Source: Klenkia soli (lineage in GTDB: Bacteria; Actinomycetota; Actinomycetes; Mycobacteriales; Geodermatophilaceae). From it: a DNA stretch of 64,000 nt. The position numbers were made by a program, and so were the translations under genes. Each line of letters starts with the position of its first letter. Position 1 is the stretch's first letter. Positions 14,674 through 23,570 of the stretch are shown here, piece after piece. The stretch lies in assembly GCF_900103975.1 (NCBI RefSeq), contig NZ_FNIR01000015.1:62001-126000 (forward strand), read 5' to 3'. The notes below the pieces were generated by a model. It did no database searches. It was not told the DNA's origin and saw only the letters and a list, made by a program, of their open reading frames with translations.

Positions 14674-16068
14674 TCAGCCGTAGAGACCGCGGACGTAGCC
14701 GTACAGCCCGGCGACCAGGCAGGCCACGGGCACCACGGCCAGCACGACCAGCACGTCGAGCACGTCGGCGACCCGGCCCAGGTACGGGCTGGGGGCTCGG
14801 TCCTGGAACCGGAGCAGGGCGACCAGGGCGGCCAGGGCGAGGACGACGAGCGCCGGCACCAGGTAGCGCAGCTGCTGCGCCGCGTCGAGGGCGAGCGCCG
14901 CCAGCACCAGCAGCACGACCCCGCCCAGGCCGGTGGCCACGAGCGGGAGGCGGTGCCGCGACGCCGGGAACAGCCGGGACCGCAGCAACCCGCCGACGGC
15001 GACCAGGGCGACGAGGACCAGGCCCGCGCGCCCGCCGTCGGCCACCAGCACGACCCCCGCGGCCAGGGCGGCGACGGCGAACCCGGCGAGCAGCCCGGTC
15101 AGCAGCTCGTCGGCCCTCCGCACCCGGGCCGCCACCCGCGAGCGCGGCACCTGCGGCCCGTCGGCCAGGAGGTCCTCGGTGGTGGACGGCAGCAGCGGCA
15201 TGGGCACCTTGCCGAGCCGGACCGAGAGGATCGGCAGGGCCGGCACCAGCACGACGGTCAGCGCGGCCACCAGCGCCGCGGCGGACAGGGCGTCGACCGC
15301 GTCGGTGAGCGCGGCGGCCGCGGCGACGGCGCCCAGCAGACCCAGCGCCGCACCCGCGACCGGCCCCTCGGCGGACACCGAGACCGCGGCCAGCACGACC
15401 AGCGACACCGCCACCAGCGCCAGCGCGCCGGCCAGCCACTGCCAGGGCCCCAGCGTGGCCAGCGGCTGCGCGCCGAGGCCCACCACCAGGGCCCCGCCGG
15501 CCGCGGTCAGCTGGGCGACCGTGCCGAACGGGACGGCCGCGCCGGCGTCGCCCACCGCCCGGGCGAGCAGCACGGCCGCCACCAGGGCCACCACGGCCAG
15601 GCCCAGCAGCACCCCGCCGGCCCGGCCCCAGTCCTCCGGCCCGGTGCCGGCCGTGACCAGGGCGGCCAGCACGAGCCCGACGACACCGGTCGCGATGCCG
15701 GCCCGCCGGGTGGCGGCGCTGCCCCAGCTGCGGCTGCGGTCGCGGGCGCTGCGGGCGATGGCGTCGACGACGTCGTCGTAGTCCAGCTCGGGCCACTGCT
15801 CGCGGCTGGGCACCAGGTGCAGCACGTCGCCGTCGCGGACCTCCTGGGCCGCCAGCGAGCGGTCGGGCTCGACCGACGAGCCGTCGGGCCGGCGCAGCAC
15901 CCAGCCGCCCTGCTCCTGGCCCAGGTCGGCGAGCTCGTCGCCGGCGTGCCGGAGCAGCATCGGCAGCAGCTCGGCGACGGCCACGCCGTCGGGCAGCGCG
16001 ACGTCGACCCGCCGCGTGGGGGCGGCGACGGTGACCCGCGCCAGCCCCTGGCCGACCGACCGGGTCAC
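14674..16068 (-). CDS. eccD: ESX core membrane channel protein EccD
   Basis: A 464-residue protein from GTG 16068, which overlaps the lipoprotein stop as GTGA. Residues 1-85 have the ubiquitin-like pattern of EccD (VTVAAPTRRVDVALPDGV ... LHLV), then a charged linker and about 11 hydrophobic helices to the C-terminus, the family topology. EccD dimers form most of the membrane-embedded part of the ESX complex. The length agrees with mycobacterial EccD. Co-transcribed with the upstream lipoprotein gene and with eccB. Confidence 0.95.
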   Translation of the reverse strand: MTRSVGQGLARVTVAAPTRRVDVALPDGVAVAELLPMLLRHAGDELADLGQEQGGWVLRRPDGSSVEPDRSLAAQEVRDGDVLHLVPSREQWPELDYDDVVDAIARSARDRSRSWGSAATRRAGIATGVVGLVLAALVTAGTGPEDWGRAGGVLLGLAVVALVAAVLLARAVGDAGAAVPFGTVAQLTAAGGALVVGLGAQPLATLGPWQWLAGALALVAVSLVVLAAVSVSAEGPVAGAALGLLGAVAAAAALTDAVDALSAAALVAALTVVLVPALPILSVRLGKVPMPLLPSTTEDLLADGPQVPRSRVAARVRRADELLTGLLAGFAVAALAAGVVLVADGGRAGLVLVALVAVGGLLRSRLFPASRHRLPLVATGLGGVVLLVLAALALDAAQQLRYLVPALVVLALAALVALLRFQDRAPSPYLGRVADVLDVLVVLAVVPVACLVAGLYGYVRGLYG

Positions 16069-16523
16069 GACGCGGGTTCGACGAAGACGTCGACCCCGTC
16101 GGGGCCGGCCGACAGGGTCGCGGTGACCGTTCGGGTGCCGTCGGAGGCCGTGTACAGCAGCTCGTTCTCGACGTCGGTGGTGTAGCCCAGGGCCGGGAGC
16201 GCCTCGCGGTAGAAGTCGATGCCCTGCTCCTTGTCGATGCCGTCGATCTCGACCTTCCACTTCCCGTCCTGGACGGTGGGCTCGCCCGGGGTGAGCCCCG
16301 GGGGCACCGGGATCGTGCCGCCGCCGAACTCGTCGGGGACGGCGATCGTGTCGTAGTCGGCGGTGGCCGTGCCCGACGAGCCCGACGAGCCCACGGCCGA
16401 GGAGGACGCGGCGGGCGGCGAGGCCGGGGCCCCGTCCGCGTCGTCGGAACCGCCGCACCCGGCCAGCAGGAGGGCCGACGAGGCGACGGCGAGCAGTGCT
16501 CCGGTACGGCGGCGGTGGCTCAA
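16065..16523 (-). CDS. ESX-associated lipoprotein
   Basis: A 152-residue lipoprotein starting at TTG 16523, six bases after AGGAG. The signal peptide ends in the lipobox LLAGC; the mature protein begins with a Gly/Ser/Asp/Ala-rich linker and then a domain of about 95 residues (YDTIAVPDEFGGG ... DFYREALPALGYTTD ... VDVFVEP). I do not recognise the family. It is the first gene of the eccD-eccB-WXG100 operon and its stop overlaps the eccD start, so it probably belongs functionally to the secretion system, outside the membrane. Confidence 0.75.
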   Translation of the reverse strand: MSHRRRTGALLAVASSALLLAGCGGSDDADGAPASPPAASSSAVGSSGSSGTATADYDTIAVPDEFGGGTIPVPPGLTPGEPTVQDGKWKVEIDGIDKEQGIDFYREALPALGYTTDVENELLYTASDGTRTVTATLSAGPDGVDVFVEPAS

Positions 16524-16568
16524 CGGGTCTCCTGGGCTCGGGGCGGGTGACGTGGTCCGGGCGGCCCA

Positions 16569-16576
16569 TACGATAC
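16569..16576. promoter_or_regulatory. Overlapping divergent -10 elements, eccC and eccD operons
   Basis: The 101-base gap between the lipoprotein and eccC contains TACGATAC. It reads TACGAT on the plus strand (about 50 bases before eccC) and TATCGT on the minus strand (about 46 bases before the lipoprotein), both TANNNT. The embedded ACGATAC also occurs in the other divergent ESX gap at 11008. A shared, competing promoter is inferred. Confidence 0.4.
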
Positions 16577-16624
16577 GGCCGGGCCTCCCCACCGCCGGGG
16601 CAGCCGGGCGAGGAGGGCCGAGAC

Positions 16625-19600
16625 CTGAGCACCGTCGTCGTCCGTCGCCGTCCGCGGCGGGACGCCCCCGAGCTGCCGGCCGGCGAGATCGTGCTCGACC
16701 CGCCGCCCGAGCTGCCCGCCGAGGCCGGCCGCAAGTGGTCGCAGATGCTGATGGTGCTGCCCATGCTGGCCGGCGCCGGCGCGATGGCGCTGCTGTTCAC
16801 CAGCGGCCGCGGCGGCCCGCTCGGCTACGTCGCCGGTGGCCTGTTCGGCGTCTCCGCCCTCGGCATGGTCGCGATGGGCTTCCTCAACGGCGGCGGGCCG
16901 GGCAAGAAGGAGATGGCCGGACGGCGGCGGTCCTACCTGCGCCACCTGTCCCTGCAGCGGCGCTCGGCCCAGCGCGCGGCCGACCAGCAGCGGCGGGCGA
17001 TGCTCTACCGGCACCCCGACCCCGACCAGCTGTGGACCACCGCCGCCAGCCACCGGCTGTGGGAGCGGCGCGCCGACCACGCCGACTTCGGCGTGGTGCG
17101 CATCGGGCTGGGCCCGCAGGCGCTGGCCACCCCGGTGGTGCCGCCGCAGACCGGGCCGCTGGACGAGCTCGAGCCGCTGTCGGCCGGGGCGCTGCGCCGG
17201 TTCGTGCTCACCTGGTCGGCCGTGCCCGACCTGCCGGTCTCCATGGCCCTCAACGGGTTCGGCCGGGTGCACGTGCTGGGGCCGGTGGAGCAGCAGCGCG
17301 CGCTGGCCCGGGCGGTGGTCGCCCAGCTCACCACCCACCACAGCCCGGACGACGTCCTGGTCGCCGTGTGCTCCGGCACCGACCGCCGCGACGCCTGGGA
17401 GTACGCGAAGTGGCTGCCGCACGCCCAGCACCCCGAGCGCTCCGACGCCCTGGGCCGGGTGCGGCTCATCGCCCCCACGCTGCCGGCGCTGGAGGCCCAG
17501 CTGGACGACCTGGTCGCCGCTCGTCCGCGGTTCAACCCGAGCGGACCGGTCACGACCGTCGGCGGCCCCCACGTGCTGGTCGTGCTGGACGGCGGCGAGA
17601 CCGCCGGCTCGGACCACCTGGCCAGCGAGGGCGGGGTCGAGGGCGTCACGGTGCTGGACCTGTCCACCCCGCCGTCCCGGCTGCTGGACCGCGGCACGCT
17701 GGTGCTGGAGGTCACCGCCGACGGCCGGCTGACCAGCCGCACCACCGACGGCGAGGTCGAGCTCGGCCGGGCCGACGGCCTCTCCCCCGCCGCCGCCGAG
17801 TCGCTGGCCCGCCAGCTCGCCCCGCTGCGGCTGTCCGCGGGCGCCGTCGGCGAGAAGGCGATGACCGCCACCACCGACCTGGCCGACCTGCTGGGCATCG
17901 GCGACCCCTTCGCCTTCGACGTCTCCAGCGGCTGGGCCCCGCGGCCCAACCGCGACCAGCTGCGGGTGCCGATCGGCGTGGGTGCCGACGGCGCCCCGCT
18001 GGAGCTGGACCTCAAGGAGAGCGCCCAGGACGGCGTCGGGCCGCACGGGCTGCTCGTCGGCGCCACCGGGTCGGGCAAGTCGGAGCTGCTGCGCACCCTC
18101 GTCCTCGCTCTGGCCTGCACGCACGACTCCGAGACGCTGAACTTCGTGCTCAGCGACTTCAAGGGCGGGGCCACGTTCACCCGGCTGGACCGGCTGCCGC
18201 ACACCTCGGCGGTCATCACCAACCTGGCCGACGAGCTCCCGCTGGTCGACCGCATGACCGACGCCATCAACGGCGAGCTGGTCCGGCGGCAGGAGCTGCT
18301 CCGCTCGGCCGGCAACTACGCCTCGCTGCGCGACTACGAGCGGGCCCGGCTCTCGGGCGTCCCGCTGGCTCCCCTGCCCAGCCTGCTCATCGTCTGCGAC
18401 GAGTTCAGCGAGCTGCTCAGCGCCAAGCCCGACTTCATCGACATGTTCGTGCAGATCGGCCGGGTGGGCCGGTCGCTGGGCGTGCACCTGCTGCTGGCCT
18501 CGCAGCGCCTGGAGGAGGGTCGGCTGCGCGGCCTGGACACCCACCTGTCCTACCGCATCGCCCTGCGCACCAACTCGGCGATGGAGAGCCGCGTGGTGCT
18601 GTCGGCACCCGACGCCTTCGAGCTGCCCCGCGCGCCCGGGTTCGGCTACGTCAAGTTCGGCACCGACCCGCTCGAGCGCTTCCGCGCCGCCTACGTGTCG
18701 GGCACCTACCGCCGGGCGTCGGCGGCCCCCGACCTCGGGCCGTCGTCCGGCCCGGCGGTGCTGGCCTACGAGTCCTCCTACGTCGCGCCGGCCCTGCCGG
18801 TGCCCGGCGAGGACGACACCGCCGGCGCCGCCGACGTCCCCGACCCCACCGAGGTCGACACCCTGGGCGAGAGCCTGCTCGACGTCCTGGTCGACCGGCT
18901 CGAGGGCCAGGGCACCCCGGCGCACCAGGTGTGGCTGCCGCCGCTGCAGGAGCCGCCCACCCTCGACCAGCTGCTGCCGCCGCTGGTGTCCGACCCGGTC
19001 CGCGGTCTGACCGTCGACAACCCCGACCTGACGGGCACCCTGCGGGCGCACGTCGGCGTGGTCGACCGCCCCGCCGAGCAGCGCCGCGACCCGCTGGTGG
19101 TCGACCTGACCACCAGCGGTGGCCACGCCGTGGTCGTCGGCGGCCCGCAGAGCGGCAAGAGCACGCTGCTGCGGTCGATGGTCACCTCGCTGGCGCTCAC
19201 CCACACCCCGCGCGAGGTGCAGTTCTACTGCTTCGACTTCGGCGGCGGCGGGCTCGGCGCGCTGCGCGGGCTCCCGCACGTGGGCGCGGTCGCCGGTCGC
19301 AACGACGTCGCCGTCGTCCGGCGCACCATCGCCGAGCTGCGCGGCCTGCTGGCCACCCGCGAGGCCCGGTTCGCCCGGCTGGGCACCGAGAGCATCACGG
19401 CCTACCGGCGGTCGCTGCGGGCCGGTCGGGTGCCCGACGACCCGTTCGGCGACGTCCTGCTCGTGGTCGACGGGTGGTCCACCATCCGCGGCGAGTTCGA
19501 GGACCTCGAGCCGCTGGTCACCGACCTGGCCACGCGGGGGCCCTCCTACGGCCTGCACGTGGTGGCCGCCGCGTCGCGGTGGCTGGACCTGCGGCCCGCC

Positions 19601-20599
19601 GTCCGCGACCTGTTCGGCACCCGCCTGGAGCTCCGCCTGGGCGACACCTCCGACTCGATGATCGACCGCCGCACGGCGACCAACGTGCCCACCGGCACCC
19701 CCGGCCGGGGCCTCGAGCCGGGCAAGGCGCACATCCTCACCGCGCTGCCCCGCATCGACGGCGAGCAGACCGCCGACGACCTCGCCGCCGGCCAGGCCGA
19801 CCTGGTCGAGCGGGTCGCCGAGGCCTGGACCGGTGCTGCCGCCCCCGCGGTCCGGCTGCTGCCCGACCACGTCCTGCACGAGGAGCTGCTGGCCGACCCG
19901 AACCGCGGGTTCGCCGTCGGCATCTCCGAGGACGACCTGTCCACCGTGCACCTGGACCTCTCCGGTGACCCGCACCTGGTGGTCTTCGGCGACGCCGAGT
20001 CGGGCAAGAGCGCGTTCCTGCGGTCGTTCGCGCGCCGGATCGGCGAGCAGTGCACCCCGCAGGAGGCCCGGATCGTCGCGCTGGACTACCGGCGCAGCCT
20101 GCTGGGCGCGATCAGCCCCGAGCACCTGCTGGCCTACGGCACGTCCGGCCCCACGGCCACCACGATGATCGAGGAGATCACCGGGGTCATGCGCAGCCGG
20201 CTGCCCGGCCCCGACGTGACCACCGAGCAGCTGCGCAACCGGAGCTGGTGGACCGGCCCCGAGCTGTACCTGCTGGTCGACGACTACGACCTGGTGGCCG
20301 GCGGCGCCCCCAACCCGTTGGCGCCGTTGCTGGAGTTCCTCGCGCAGGGGCGCGACGTCGGCCTGCACCTGGTCCTCACGCGCCGCAGCGGCGGCGCCGG
20401 GCGCGCCCTCTTCGAGCCTGTGCTGCAGCGGCTGCGCGAGCTGGCCAGCCCCGGCATCGTGCTGTCGGGCAGCCGCGAGGAGGGCGCCCTCGTGGGTGCC
20501 GTGCGGCCCGGCCCCCAGCCGCCGGGCCGCGGCTGGCTGGTCACCCGGCGCGGGGGCACGCAGCTGGTCCAGCTGGCCTGGGCCGAGCCGACCGCCTGA
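16625..20599 (+). CDS. eccC: ESX ATPase EccC (three FtsK/SpoIIIE domains)
   Basis: The protein is 1,324 residues when started at CTG 16625, placed seven bases after GAGGAGGGC; the conserved N-terminus LSTVVVRRRPRRDAPELP begins exactly there, and no ATG, GTG or TTG gives a sensible alternative. After a DUF/stalk region with two membrane helices (about 41-82), three ATPase domains carry Walker A motifs GATGSGKSE, GGPQSGKST and GDAESGKSA. Single-chain form (not split into Ca/Cb). EccC recognises WXG100-type export signals and powers secretion. It is the first gene of the plus-strand ESX operon, divergent from eccD. Confidence 0.95.
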   Translation: MSTVVVRRRPRRDAPELPAGEIVLDPPPELPAEAGRKWSQMLMVLPMLAGAGAMALLFTSGRGGPLGYVAGGLFGVSALGMVAMGFLNGGGPGKKEMAGRRRSYLRHLSLQRRSAQRAADQQRRAMLYRHPDPDQLWTTAASHRLWERRADHADFGVVRIGLGPQALATPVVPPQTGPLDELEPLSAGALRRFVLTWSAVPDLPVSMALNGFGRVHVLGPVEQQRALARAVVAQLTTHHSPDDVLVAVCSGTDRRDAWEYAKWLPHAQHPERSDALGRVRLIAPTLPALEAQLDDLVAARPRFNPSGPVTTVGGPHVLVVLDGGETAGSDHLASEGGVEGVTVLDLSTPPSRLLDRGTLVLEVTADGRLTSRTTDGEVELGRADGLSPAAAESLARQLAPLRLSAGAVGEKAMTATTDLADLLGIGDPFAFDVSSGWAPRPNRDQLRVPIGVGADGAPLELDLKESAQDGVGPHGLLVGATGSGKSELLRTLVLALACTHDSETLNFVLSDFKGGATFTRLDRLPHTSAVITNLADELPLVDRMTDAINGELVRRQELLRSAGNYASLRDYERARLSGVPLAPLPSLLIVCDEFSELLSAKPDFIDMFVQIGRVGRSLGVHLLLASQRLEEGRLRGLDTHLSYRIALRTNSAMESRVVLSAPDAFELPRAPGFGYVKFGTDPLERFRAAYVSGTYRRASAAPDLGPSSGPAVLAYESSYVAPALPVPGEDDTAGAADVPDPTEVDTLGESLLDVLVDRLEGQGTPAHQVWLPPLQEPPTLDQLLPPLVSDPVRGLTVDNPDLTGTLRAHVGVVDRPAEQRRDPLVVDLTTSGGHAVVVGGPQSGKSTLLRSMVTSLALTHTPREVQFYCFDFGGGGLGALRGLPHVGAVAGRNDVAVVRRTIAELRGLLATREARFARLGTESITAYRRSLRAGRVPDDPFGDVLLVVDGWSTIRGEFEDLEPLVTDLATRGPSYGLHVVAAASRWLDLRPAVRDLFGTRLELRLGDTSDSMIDRRTATNVPTGTPGRGLEPGKAHILTALPRIDGEQTADDLAAGQADLVERVAEAWTGAAAPAVRLLPDHVLHEELLADPNRGFAVGISEDDLSTVHLDLSGDPHLVVFGDAESGKSAFLRSFARRIGEQCTPQEARIVALDYRRSLLGAISPEHLLAYGTSGPTATTMIEEITGVMRSRLPGPDVTTEQLRNRSWWTGPELYLLVDDYDLVAGGAPNPLAPLLEFLAQGRDVGLHLVLTRRSGGAGRALFEPVLQRLRELASPGIVLSGSREEGALVGAVRPGPQPPGRGWLVTRRGGTQLVQLAWAEPTA

Positions 20600-20695
20600 T
20601 CCCCGGGGGCCCGGCGCCGGGTGGCGGGACCGCGCCGTCCCGTTAGCATGGCTGACCGACGCCGCCGCCCGGCGCGGCCGACGCGAGGAGGGCAC

Positions 20696-21637
20696 GTGGC
20701 CGAAGGCACCGACGTCACCCTGGACTCCGTCCGCGAGTTCGCCACGGCGATGGGCACCGAGGGCCTCGAGGTGCTGAGCGACGCATCGGCCCACATCGGT
20801 CCGATCTCGGCGGCCTCGGTGGGCCTCAGCGGGGTCACCGGTGCCGGGTCCGCCCAGGCGCACTACGCCCAGCTGGCCCAGTCGCTGACGATGTTCCTCG
20901 TCGACACCGGCAACAACGCCCAGGCGCTGCGCAACGTGGCCACCCTGGTCGCCTGGAACTACCAGCACGGCGACACCAGCCAGCAGGCGCAGATGAACAG
21001 CGTCAACTCAGCGCTGAACCCCGCCCCGGGCACCGAGACCATCCTGAGCGAGCAGGCCGCGCAGCAGGCCGCGGCCGCGGCCGAACAGCGCCGCCTGGCC
21101 ATCCTGGCCCGCCGCACCGGCGAGGACCTCACCCCCGCGGGCACGCCCTACGTGACCGCCAGCGGGGTCACCCTCACCGGCCCCCAGGCCGACGCCGCGC
21201 GCGCCGCGGCCGCCGCCAACGCGCAGAACCAGCCGGCCACCGGCGCGGGGCCGGCCGGCCTCACCACCGCCCAGCGCATGGCCCTGGTCCGCTCCACGAT
21301 CGAGAACCACCAGGAGGAGGTCCGGCAGGCCAGCGCCACCCGCCAGGTCACCGGCTACGACGACTACGGCAACCCGGTCTACGGGTACGTCGCGCCCGAC
21401 AGCTACCAGCAGTCCAGCGGCGCCGGCGAGGAGAACACCAGCACCGCCGCCGAGTACGAGGAGGCCCAGGAGTGGGCCGCCCAGGAGCGGGACGACGGGT
21501 ACCACGCGACGGTGACCGTCGGGCAGGACGGCGAGGTCCACCGCGAGACCGATCGGCCGCCGGCGGCGTACAACGACTACACGTCGTCCACGGGGACGAC
21601 CTACACGCCGTACTCCTCGCCGAGCGTGGGCGGCTGA
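20696..21637 (+). CDS. ESX-associated protein with WXG100-like N-terminal helices
   Basis: A 313-residue protein from GTG 20696 with GAGGAGG five bases upstream. Residues 1-100 are helical and Ala/Ser-rich in the style of ESX substrates; the middle is a long Ala/Gln helix; the C-terminal half is Tyr/Thr/Ser/Asp-rich and probably disordered (YDDYGNPVYGYVAPDSY). No signal peptide or enzyme motif. A TAGCAT hexamer at 20644 could be a local promoter. Position between eccC and eccE in one operon suggests a substrate or accessory factor of this secretion system. Family not recognised. Confidence 0.7.
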   Translation: MAEGTDVTLDSVREFATAMGTEGLEVLSDASAHIGPISAASVGLSGVTGAGSAQAHYAQLAQSLTMFLVDTGNNAQALRNVATLVAWNYQHGDTSQQAQMNSVNSALNPAPGTETILSEQAAQQAAAAAEQRRLAILARRTGEDLTPAGTPYVTASGVTLTGPQADAARAAAAANAQNQPATGAGPAGLTTAQRMALVRSTIENHQEEVRQASATRQVTGYDDYGNPVYGYVAPDSYQQSSGAGEENTSTAAEYEEAQEWAAQERDDGYHATVTVGQDGEVHRETDRPPAAYNDYTSSTGTTYTPYSSPSVGG

Positions 21638-21666
21638 TGTCCACCGGCTCCGCCACGGGGTCCTGA
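21637..21666 (+). CDS. Nine-codon coupled micro-ORF
   Basis: ATG 21637 overlaps the stop of the upstream gene as TGATG and opens MSTGSATGS followed by TGA, two bases before the GTG start of the next gene, which itself lacks a good ribosome site. It may hand ribosomes from one gene to the next. Alternatively it is chance; its peptide is low-complexity. Confidence 0.3.
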   Translation: MSTGSATGS

Positions 21667-21668
21667 CC

Positions 21669-23570
21669 GTGGTCCTGGACGGCGGCGGTGGGGGCGGCGC
21701 TGCGTACTACGACGTCGACGACGTCGAGGCCGGCACCGAGCGCAACTTCAACACCCTCGACGTGACGAGCATGTACCAGTTCGTCATGATGGAGAACCCG
21801 GGGTCGTTGACCGCGGCGGCCGACGGCTGGTCGTCCACGGCCGGGGTGCTGCGGGGCCAGGCCGCACTGCTGCGGCAGAAGGGCACCACCCTGGCCGAGG
21901 GGTGGACCTCCGAGGCCGCGGAGGTGTTCCAGGGGCGCATCACCGAGTCCGCGCAGAGCCTGGACAGCTGGGCCCGGCTGGCCGACGGCGCCAGTGCCGA
22001 GCTGACCGACCTGGCCGCGGTGGTCACCACGGCCATGAACGACATGCAGCGGATGTTCAACGACTACAGCAACGCCGTGGCCGCGGCCGAGCGCGAGGAC
22101 AACGCCGGCCTCGACGCGAAGGACTTCGGGGAGTTCTTCACCGGTACCAACCGGGTCACCGAGAAGGCCCAGGAGCACGCCGAGAAGATCCGCCGCGAGG
22201 TCATCGAACCGCTGGCCACCGCCTACTCCCACGCCTCGGGCGGGCTGCGGCCCTACGGCACGGTCTTCCAGGGCCCCGTCGACGCCCCGACGGTGACGCC
22301 CGAGCAGATCGCCGCCCTCGCCGGCCTCGAGCCCCCGCCCACGCCCGGCGGCGGCCCCGCACCGGCCCCCGCACCCGGCCGCGGACCGGCCCCCGCGCCC
22401 GCCCCCACCGCCGGCCCGACGGCACCGCCCACCACCGCCCCGCCGCCGGCCACCCCGCCGACCGCCACCCCGACGACGGCCGCACCCACGGCCGCACCGA
22501 CGGCGCCCGCCGTGCCGCCGGCAGCCGTCGCCAGCGTCGCCCCCGCGCCGCCCGCACCGCTGGCACCACCCGGCACCGGCCCCTCGGCCCCGCCGGGCGC
22601 ACCCGTCTCCGCGTTCGCACCTCCGCCCGCGGTGCCCCCGGGTGCCGCCGGGTCCGTGGGTGGTGCCCGCCCGGGCGCACCGGCCGTCCCTCCCTCCACC
22701 CGCGGTGCCGGTGGCGGCCTGCCCGGCGCACCCACCGCGGCGCCGGGCTCGCCCGCCCAGCTCGCCGGACGCGGTGCCGGGCCGGCCGCACCGCCGTCGG
22801 CGGGCGCGGGCAGCGGCGGCGCTCCCCAGCTCCCCGGCCGCGGTGGCCCGACCTCCGCCTCGGGTGCCCGGCCGTCGTCCCCGCCGACCCTGGGTGGGCG
22901 CCGCACCGGTGCACCAGGCAGCCCCGGCGAGGCCGGGACGCCTCCTGGGCGTGCCGCGCAGCCACCGGGTGCGCCCGGCGGCCGGGCCGGCGCGCCGGGC
23001 CGTCCGTCCTCCCCGTTCGCCCCGCCCCGCGCGCCCGGCGCCGAGGGGCTGGCCGGTCGCCCCTCCGGGCCCGGGGGCACCCCTGCCCGGCCGGCCGCGG
23101 GGCCCGAGGGGCGCAGCACCCGATCGCCGGGCGTGCCGGAGAGCCTGCAGGGCTCCCGGGGCCCGTCGGCGCCGACGACCCCGCCGGGGGCCGGCGGCCG
23201 CGCCGGCGGCCGTGGGCCCGGCACCCCGCCGTCCACCCGCGGGTTGTCCGGTCGTCGCACCGCCGGGGCGGCGGGCAGCCCCGAGACGCCGTCGTCCACC
23301 CGGTCCGCGCTGCGCCGCGGGCTGGAGGGCCGCGGTCTCCCCGAGCCGGGGTCCCGCACGGCCGCACCCCGGTCGGGCGGACCGGGCCAGGGCGCCCCCC
23401 GCCCGCCGACGCGCACCCGGCGCCGCGAGGAGGAGCAGGAGACGCGCGCGCCCGAGACGGTGGGCGACGCCGAGCTCTTCGACGTCGAGGACGCCGGCAC
23501 GGGCGTCGTCCAGCGGCCCGCGGAGCGGCAGGTCGGGCCCTCGGGTCCGGCCCTGGGCCGGCAGGGGTGA
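21669..23570 (+). CDS. ESX substrate-like protein, helical N-terminus with Pro/Ala/Gly-rich tail
   Basis: A 633-residue protein from GTG 21669. Residues 20-185 form a helical domain with an EGWTSEAAEVF turn (W-x-S/W-x-G type) and long amphipathic helices as in PPE/EspB-like substrates. From about residue 205 to the end it is a low-complexity Pro/Ala/Gly/Thr tail with repeated GRG and APG units and a basic TRTRRREEEQE stretch near the C-terminus. No signal peptide. The gene ends in a GTGA overlap with eccE. It is probably a secreted or surface-associated ESX substrate; function otherwise unknown. Confidence 0.7.
   Translation: MVLDGGGGGGAAYYDVDDVEAGTERNFNTLDVTSMYQFVMMENPGSLTAAADGWSSTAGVLRGQAALLRQKGTTLAEGWTSEAAEVFQGRITESAQSLDSWARLADGASAELTDLAAVVTTAMNDMQRMFNDYSNAVAAAEREDNAGLDAKDFGEFFTGTNRVTEKAQEHAEKIRREVIEPLATAYSHASGGLRPYGTVFQGPVDAPTVTPEQIAALAGLEPPPTPGGGPAPAPAPGRGPAPAPAPTAGPTAPPTTAPPPATPPTATPTTAAPTAAPTAPAVPPAAVASVAPAPPAPLAPPGTGPSAPPGAPVSAFAPPPAVPPGAAGSVGGARPGAPAVPPSTRGAGGGLPGAPTAAPGSPAQLAGRGAGPAAPPSAGAGSGGAPQLPGRGGPTSASGARPSSPPTLGGRRTGAPGSPGEAGTPPGRAAQPPGAPGGRAGAPGRPSSPFAPPRAPGAEGLAGRPSGPGGTPARPAAGPEGRSTRSPGVPESLQGSRGPSAPTTPPGAGGRAGGRGPGTPPSTRGLSGRRTAGAAGSPETPSSTRSALRRGLEGRGLPEPGSRTAAPRSGGPGQGAPRPPTRTRRREEEQETRAPETVGDAELFDVEDAGTGVVQRPAERQVGPSGPALGRQG

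Noticed and set aside
16520-20968. Minus-strand frame of about 1,480 codons antisense to eccC
   Set aside because: Gln/Gly/His/Leu-rich shadow of eccC, with no start context or domain; a usual artefact of very high GC.
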